A DNA stretch of 64,000 bases, from positions 3,286,001 through 3,350,000 of the forward strand of contig CAWJMN010000001.1 of the NCBI GenBank assembly GCA_963844055.1, written 5' to 3'. The notes beneath the pieces are model-generated. The model was not told where the DNA came from, did no database searches, and worked only from the letters and a program-made list of their open reading frames with translations. This DNA comes from CAWJMN01 sp963844055 (lineage in GTDB: Bacteria; Planctomycetota; Planctomycetia; Pirellulales; Pirellulaceae). Each line of letters starts with the position of its first letter. Position 1 is the stretch's first letter. Shown piece after piece: positions 59,220-64,000 of the stretch. A program made the position numbers and the translations under genes.

Positions 59220-60536
59220 CTACTCGCTCGGCAGTTCCGAGACCGTCATCTTACGGAACAGGATCTTCGTGGTCGGATCATGTCCTTGCAACTGCAGTGT
59301 TCCTGCCTTCAAACGCAGGCCATTACGGGGATTGTCATGAGGCTCACGCGTGTCTTGCCAATCGGTCACGCTGTAGCCATTCACCCAAGTGGCGATTCGA
59401 TCTCCATCCATCACAATCGTCTTAGAAAACCAAGCCAGATCATCGGGCACCACATACCTGGCATTGATCCGACGAAACACTCCGCCAGTTCCGCAGTCCT
59501 TCGGCTTGGTCCGATCGCCATCGACAACGCCATTATGGATTTGGCTCTCATAACCATTCATTAGCTCGCCCGGAATGCATCGCAAAAACAATCCACCGTT
59601 CAGATCAGCGGCCAGCGTCTTGCATTCCAACTGCAAGCAGAAGTTTTGATACGAGCCTTCACTCTCCAAGCAGCCACGCCCATCTTCCACCAGCAACTCG
59701 TTCTCTGGCATGAGGCTAAACCGACTTTTGCTCCCTTCAGGCTGCTTCCAACCACTCAGGTTTTCTCCTGGAAAGATCGACTTCTGCCCCAAAGGAAGCA
59801 AACGAATATTGCGAAAGCTCGCCCGGCCGGAATTCAATTGCAATCCAATCAGGCCGCTCAAAGCAGGCTTTTCATCGGTGTAGTCGCAAACGATCTCACC
59901 ACCGATGGTCACGGCGATATGATTTCCTTCGCAGCGTGCTTCGATCGTTGTCCACTGTGTTAGGTCGATCGGCTTTTCTACCTTTTTACGACCAACAAGG
60001 CTTCCTGTCGGAAAGGGATTGTCGCTAGGGGCCATGTTCAATTCATAACAGCGTGTCACGACATCTTCTTTAGAGACCGTGGCAGGCGTACGCAAAAAGA
60101 TGCCGCTATTACTGGTCGCATCGGTTTGTACCTCGGCCTTCAGGACATAGTCCGAAAAGCGGACCGATGTACACAGCAGCCCAGGCTCTCCGCCGGTGAC
60201 CGTGATCGCTCCATCCTTCACCTGCCAATCAGCCTTGCTATGAGGATGCCAGCCAAACAAGGTCTGGCCATCAAACAGAGAAATCCATCCTTCGGCAATC
60301 TCTTCCTGAGACAAATACGCGGGCTTCAGCGTTACTTCCGCTGCTGCTCCATCTGCCGGCGTGGCGACTTCCGCCTTGGCAGTGGTCGGTGCCGCAGAGG
60401 CAGGCGCATTTGCGACTGGTGCCGTGGGGCCAGGGGCTGTCGTAGTAGGCGTGGAAGGCTTGCAGCCCATCACTCCCGCCAGCACCATTGCAATCGCCAC
60501 TCGCCCACTAACGAAGGTCCGTATCATCTTGAACAT
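59220..60536 (-). CDS. Lipoprotein with two DUF1080 (3-keto-disaccharide hydrolase-type) domains
   Basis: 438 residues. A lipoprotein signal ('AIAMVLAGVMGCKPS') is followed by a Pro/Ala/Thr-rich linker and two concanavalin-like DUF1080 domains (about 75-245 and 250-438). Domain one: 'GWISLFDGQTLFGWHPHSKA', 'WTTIEARCEGNHIAVTIGGE'. Domain two: 'ENLSGWKQPEGSKSRFSLMP', 'KAGTLQLQGHDPTTKILFRK'. Domains of this family hydrolyse 3-keto-disaccharides or bind sugars and are abundant in planctomycetes. The gene lies 55 bases after the azurin-type coding region, suggesting an operon. Confidence 0.9.
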   Translation of the reverse strand: MFKMIRTFVSGRVAIAMVLAGVMGCKPSTPTTTAPGPTAPVANAPASAAPTTAKAEVATPADGAAAEVTLKPAYLSQEEIAEGWISLFDGQTLFGWHPHSKADWQVKDGAITVTGGEPGLLCTSVRFSDYVLKAEVQTDATSNSGIFLRTPATVSKEDVVTRCYELNMAPSDNPFPTGSLVGRKKVEKPIDLTQWTTIEARCEGNHIAVTIGGEIVCDYTDEKPALSGLIGLQLNSGRASFRNIRLLPLGQKSIFPGENLSGWKQPEGSKSRFSLMPENELLVEDGRGCLESEGSYQNFCLQLECKTLAADLNGGLFLRCIPGELMNGYESQIHNGVVDGDRTKPKDCGTGGVFRRINARYVVPDDLAWFSKTIVMDGDRIATWVNGYSVTDWQDTREPHDNPRNGLRLKAGTLQLQGHDPTTKILFRKMTVSELPSE

Positions 60537-60591
60537 TGCTGACTATCCTAAGAACTTCTCTACCAACATCCATTCACACAGCGCCGCACCA

Positions 60592-61442
60592 CTATTCCAC
60601 AATCAACTCGCCATTCATTACCATCCAGTGCCCTGGAAAGGTACACAGGTAAGGATAACGCCCTGGCGATTTGGGAACTTGTAGATAGATCACAAACTCT
60701 TGGGTAGGAGGAACAATGTCGGTATAGGCCAACACATCATCACTCTTAGGAACGTACTGGCGGATGAATGCCTCTGGATCGGCAACCAGCTTATTCGCCT
60801 GTTCGCCGACCACTTGCAATGTCCCTGGCTTTAAGAGCACCCAGTTATGTGGCACGACGTCAGGATTGGTAAACGTCAGCTTGACCGTCGTCCCCGCCTT
60901 CGCCCGCAACACACGGGTGGAGTACGTCAGGTTCTTCCCCGCAGCAATCTCCAGCTCCGCCTCGGTTGGTTTCTTCCCTTGCCAAGGATTGATCTGCCGC
61001 TTGCCAAGCATCGCCATATCAAAAGCAATCGGATGCGGCGCAATCACTTTCGCCACCGGCTGATAGCCAGTGAACTTGGTAAATGGCTTATCTAGCTTGT
61101 GCACGGTCACGAAGATTTCCTGTGGCCTGCCGCCGTCGACCTGCAGCAAAAGGTGCAACTGGTTAACCGGTTGCAAGTCAGGAATTTGCACAAACACACT
61201 TGTCGCCGAGACGCGATGCACGCCCGTAATCTCTAGAACCTCATGCCCCACCGCCCCAGGATGATTCGGAGCCATCTCCGGCGAGCCGTAACCTGGGCCA
61301 TAGCGATAGTTCCAGCTATCCGCAAAGTGCGATTGCAAATTGGCCAAGGCTGCATCTTCCACAGGTATCGTAAAATCAACGAGCACCCCGTTTTCATGGA
61401 CATGAAACGCCTTAGGCAGTTGCACCGGCTTGCCGGTATACG
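60592..61442 (-). pseudogene. C-terminal azurin/plastocyanin part of the frameshifted cytochrome protein
   Basis: This frame continues the protein encoded at 61412-64000 after a single-base shift near 61440. From 'YTGKPVQLPKAFHVHENGVL' it runs through a linker and a C-terminal azurin-type domain: 'KAGTTVKLTFTNPDVVPHNW' (first Cu-ligand His), then 'PYLCTFPGHWMVMNGEL' (Cys, His, Met ligands) in the last 20 residues, a complete type 1 copper site. There is no ribosome-binding site or signal peptide for separate translation. About 280 residues. Either a sequencing error splits one gene or the gene is recently broken. Confidence 0.8.
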
Positions 61443-64000
61443 CGCACCCGATGAAAGCAACCATCATCAGGCGTGTAGCTTCCCCAGCCGGCCATCCCCG
61501 AGACATAGAACTGGCCATCCTTCGGATTGAAATTACCTCGGTGCGAACCCGAACGAAAATCACCCACCAGCGGAACGATGGCTCCCTGTGGCTGGCCATC
61601 AACTTCATCCCGAAGCAGCAAAAAGTGCGAGCCTTGTCCAAACGACAAGTGAACCAACTTCCCCTTCAGCGGACCCCAGCGATCATCAGGAACTGTCGTC
61701 TGTCCGCCGCTGCTATTGTCCACGCCACGTGGCATGTAAACCAAGGGGAGGGCAGGGGGCTGCTTGTTGATCGGTCCCGGATAACCAAAGTGTGGAATCG
61801 GCGCATCGGGCTGCCGCGGCTTCACCAAACAAATCAGTGAAGCAGGGGTCCAGTCACCTTCGCTACAAGGAACCGTGACGCTTCCATCTTCGCATAGTCC
61901 CAACCCATCTGGATTGCGAAAGCCAGTCGCCAGCACTTCGACTTCTTTACCATCAGCTGACACCCGAATCAAACCTTGCTTGCCCGAGGCAATGTAAAAC
62001 CGTCCCTGAGCATCGCGGGCAAGGCCGCACGAATAATCATGCCCGCCCGTTGAAGTGGGCATGACGTTGGAAAAGCACTCATGAAAATCCGCTTCGCCAT
62101 CGCCGTTGCGATCATGCAAGATCGAGATCTGATCCCGCCCCAGCACATACAGCGTGTTGTCGACCATCTGCATCCCTAGCGCCTGATGGATGCCCGATGC
62201 AAAACGTTTCCACTGCACTTTCTTCAAGTCTTCATCCAGCCCCGTCACGCGCCACACATCGCCGGTCATCGTGCAGAGGTAAGCGGTTCCATCTTTGGCA
62301 AAGACATGGTCGCCAAAAAAGAATAAGGCGTTCCAAGGATTCTCTTGCGGGAAAGGAATCGTATCGGTCGCATAAGGCTGCCCCGTACCAAGCTTCCCTT
62401 CCGTCACCAGGACCTGCGGCCATTGCGGTGCGGCCTTAGCAATTTGATCTTTCAGCGGATGACTAGCGGCAGGAGCCACAATCCGTTCAAACTTGCCATC
62501 CTTCACCCATGGGGCATCCAGCATATCGACATCGCCCAAGCGATAGGCAAATGCAACACGATTTCCAAAGCGATAAAACCCTTTGTAAACAAACGGGACC
62601 GCTGGCGCACTTCCCGCAGGCCGGGGCAGCATTTCCCCAGCAGCGATCAATCCATCCATAAAGCCATGCCGTACGGGCGAGAACTTCAGGAACTTTCCCT
62701 TCCAAAGCGCCTCGTAGCAGAGCGTCTCGGGATTGAAGCAAACCGCCATCTCTCCGGCGTCGCCAAGCCGAACGCAAACGCCTTTTGGCACTTCAACTCC
62801 GGGCGCATGAAACACGCCGCTCATCACCGTCCCTAGGTCGGTGTCATTCCAGCGGCCATCTGCCCAGCCCGCTTCATTTTGGTTTCCCCAGTGCCCCAGC
62901 TTGCCGCCATCCAGCCCTGGAAAGGCCGCGATCATCGTAGGGCGTGGCGATAATTGCCGAAAGAACAAGGCTTCCTTCCGATAGAAGTCATAAATCCGAT
63001 CTCGATTGACTGGGTTGGTGGAAACCGGCCAATCCTCGGGATTGAGCGGCTTCTTCTCGTAAGGAAATTCTGCCAAGTGCTGTTCGGGGCGGACAAGATC
63101 TTCCAGCCCGGTCGTCTTCCCTAGCTCCATCAAGAATCGCACAACGTCATAGCGTTGCTCGACGGTCATGGCCGTCGCCAATCCATCTGGCATGAGCGTT
63201 CCAACTTCGCGCTGATCTTCAATGACCTCTTTGATCACGGTTACCGATTGCTGCGTTGCCGGATCAAACAACTGAAACTGCGTAGGAGTCTCTTCTCGCT
63301 TATACCCCTGCAAAAAACGTCCATCCTCCAACAGCACCCGCCAAGCCGTGTGTTCAGGTTTCACCACGCGCTTGGGCCACAGGAAAGATTCGACAATCTC
63401 TTCCGGCTTCAGTCGTTTAGAAGCATCCGTCAAAGCAGGTCCAACTGCTCCCCCTTGCTTGCCCACCAAATGGCAATTCACACAGGCGAATTTGGCCGAA
63501 CTAAAAACGCGGGCACCTCGCTGCGCATTGCCATGCTTGCCAGCCCCTTCCAAAACTTCGCTCACAAGCTTCGGACTATATTCCAGGGGGACAGGAATAG
63601 AAACCGGCACCGCCTCAGGAACGGCTACTGCTGCGGCCCCCACGCGTTTCGCTGGCAACTTCAGCGAACCTTTGGGGCTAACTTCCGGCGTCTTTCCCCC
63701 ATCCAGCACCCACAGCCCCAGCGTCGTTCCATCTGCAACGGGCAGCTCACTACTTGGCATACGAACCTGACGAATCCCCGAGGAAATCCGAACCCAAGCC
63801 AACTCGCCCGCACAATCAAAATCTCCCTCGACCAAACGACCTAGCGCAAAGTTCCCTTCAATCGGCGCCCCATTTCGTGAGGCGACCTCTTGTGATGCCA
63901 CTTCTTTGCCATCCACGAACAATCGAACATGCTTTGCATCGAACTGCATCGCCAGTTCATGCCATTTATCATCCGTCACCACAACTTTCGAATGCACATG
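61412..64000 (-). CDS. Large exported LamG-cytochrome c protein (5' partial, frameshifted 3' end)
   Basis: Runs off the right edge; about 860 residues are visible. Order: a concanavalin/LamG-like domain ('MQFDAKHVRLFVDGKEVASQ', about 1-110), a cytochrome c domain (about 155-290) with the haem motif 'FACVNCHLVGKQGGAVGPAL' and Met ligand region 'VGTLMPDG', then a planctomycete DUF6797-like propeller (about 330-850; 'FFGDHVFAKDGTAYLCTMTG', 'RDAQGRFYIASGKQGLIRVS', 'FYVSGMAGWGSYTPDDG'). The frame ends in 'VRVYRQAGATA' at 61412, where one extra base breaks it from the azurin domain at 60592-61442. An extracellular electron-transfer enzyme acting on carbohydrate is plausible. Confidence 0.85.
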   Translation of the reverse strand, partial: HVHSKVVVTDDKWHELAMQFDAKHVRLFVDGKEVASQEVASRNGAPIEGNFALGRLVEGDFDCAGELAWVRISSGIRQVRMPSSELPVADGTTLGLWVLDGGKTPEVSPKGSLKLPAKRVGAAAVAVPEAVPVSIPVPLEYSPKLVSEVLEGAGKHGNAQRGARVFSSAKFACVNCHLVGKQGGAVGPALTDASKRLKPEEIVESFLWPKRVVKPEHTAWRVLLEDGRFLQGYKREETPTQFQLFDPATQQSVTVIKEVIEDQREVGTLMPDGLATAMTVEQRYDVVRFLMELGKTTGLEDLVRPEQHLAEFPYEKKPLNPEDWPVSTNPVNRDRIYDFYRKEALFFRQLSPRPTMIAAFPGLDGGKLGHWGNQNEAGWADGRWNDTDLGTVMSGVFHAPGVEVPKGVCVRLGDAGEMAVCFNPETLCYEALWKGKFLKFSPVRHGFMDGLIAAGEMLPRPAGSAPAVPFVYKGFYRFGNRVAFAYRLGDVDMLDAPWVKDGKFERIVAPAASHPLKDQIAKAAPQWPQVLVTEGKLGTGQPYATDTIPFPQENPWNALFFFGDHVFAKDGTAYLCTMTGDVWRVTGLDEDLKKVQWKRFASGIHQALGMQMVDNTLYVLGRDQISILHDRNGDGEADFHECFSNVMPTSTGGHDYSCGLARDAQGRFYIASGKQGLIRVSADGKEVEVLATGFRNPDGLGLCEDGSVTVPCSEGDWTPASLICLVKPRQPDAPIPHFGYPGPINKQPPALPLVYMPRGVDNSSGGQTTVPDDRWGPLKGKLVHLSFGQGSHFLLLRDEVDGQPQGAIVPLVGDFRSGSHRGNFNPKDGQFYVSGMAGWGSYTPDDGCFHRVRVYRQAGATA

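Overview
The window reads as chromosome from a planctomycete, probably in or near the Pirellulaceae. Pointers: a DUF1559 protein with a pilin-like N-terminus, a two-domain DUF1080 protein, a very large surface protein with the planctomycete-type N-terminal 'EGLEERRVLTA' motif, cytochrome-c/azurin hybrid proteins, and loosely spaced genes on both strands. This assignment is inference from gene content; no rRNA is present.

Layout. 1-4756 (+): end of a chemotaxis operon (soluble PAS-PAS-PAS receptor, CheY, CheB, CheR, CheX-like phosphatase). 4912-10457 (-): the most unusual part. It holds a Ro60/TROVE gene with its terminator, at least five tandem Y-RNA-like genes directly upstream, and a packed array of 20 tRNA or tRNA-like genes, all on the same strand and pointing towards Ro60. 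A four-helix-bundle (IVP/S23) gene sits inside the array on the opposite strand. 10930-24425: prolyl oligopeptidase, an unknown protein, DUF2784 membrane protein, a PQQ-propeller gene with a frameshift, DUF6134-like protein, amidohydrolase-CBM9 fusion, PutA, DUF2252. 24456-26484 (-): MgtC-like protein and the RNA ligase RtcB. 26835-33278 (+): secreted proteins, DUF1559, a lipoprotein, a double AhpD-like protein, and a Ser/Thr kinase with three PAS domains. 33285-39208: small membrane protein, TPR protein, membrane protein, secreted aspartic protease, HExxH metalloprotease with NPCBM. 40079-48778: a 2,899-residue surface protein with delta-60, autotransporter-type and RTX calcium-binding repeats. 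49113-53227: tRNA-Leu, DUF420, GuaB, exported protein. 53373-54438 (-): barstar next to a membrane-anchored RNase Sa/barnase-like RNase. 54691-64000: SPFH protein, unknown proteins, DUF4185, DUF1080, and a frameshifted LamG-cytochrome c-azurin protein running off the right edge.

Main observation. The Y-RNA-like genes share one architecture: an outer stem opening with GAC-TGCC on the 5' side and closing with ACTTC-GTC on the 3' side, an inner stem, and a TACATG-like motif. One carries a tRNA-like module whose T arm precedes its D arm, i.e. circularly permuted through the D loop. Another, about 308 nt, contains a segment resembling the conserved H70-H71 region of 23S rRNA. With Ro60 downstream, a same-strand tRNA array upstream and rtcB about 18 kb away, this looks like an RNA quality-control or repair island in which real tRNAs and tRNA or rRNA mimics are encoded together. 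Function is inference; the stems and repeated motifs are visible in the sequence.

Two long genes (PQQ propeller, azurin protein) each show a single-base frameshift just before a well-conserved C-terminus, so either assembly errors or recent decay should be considered.
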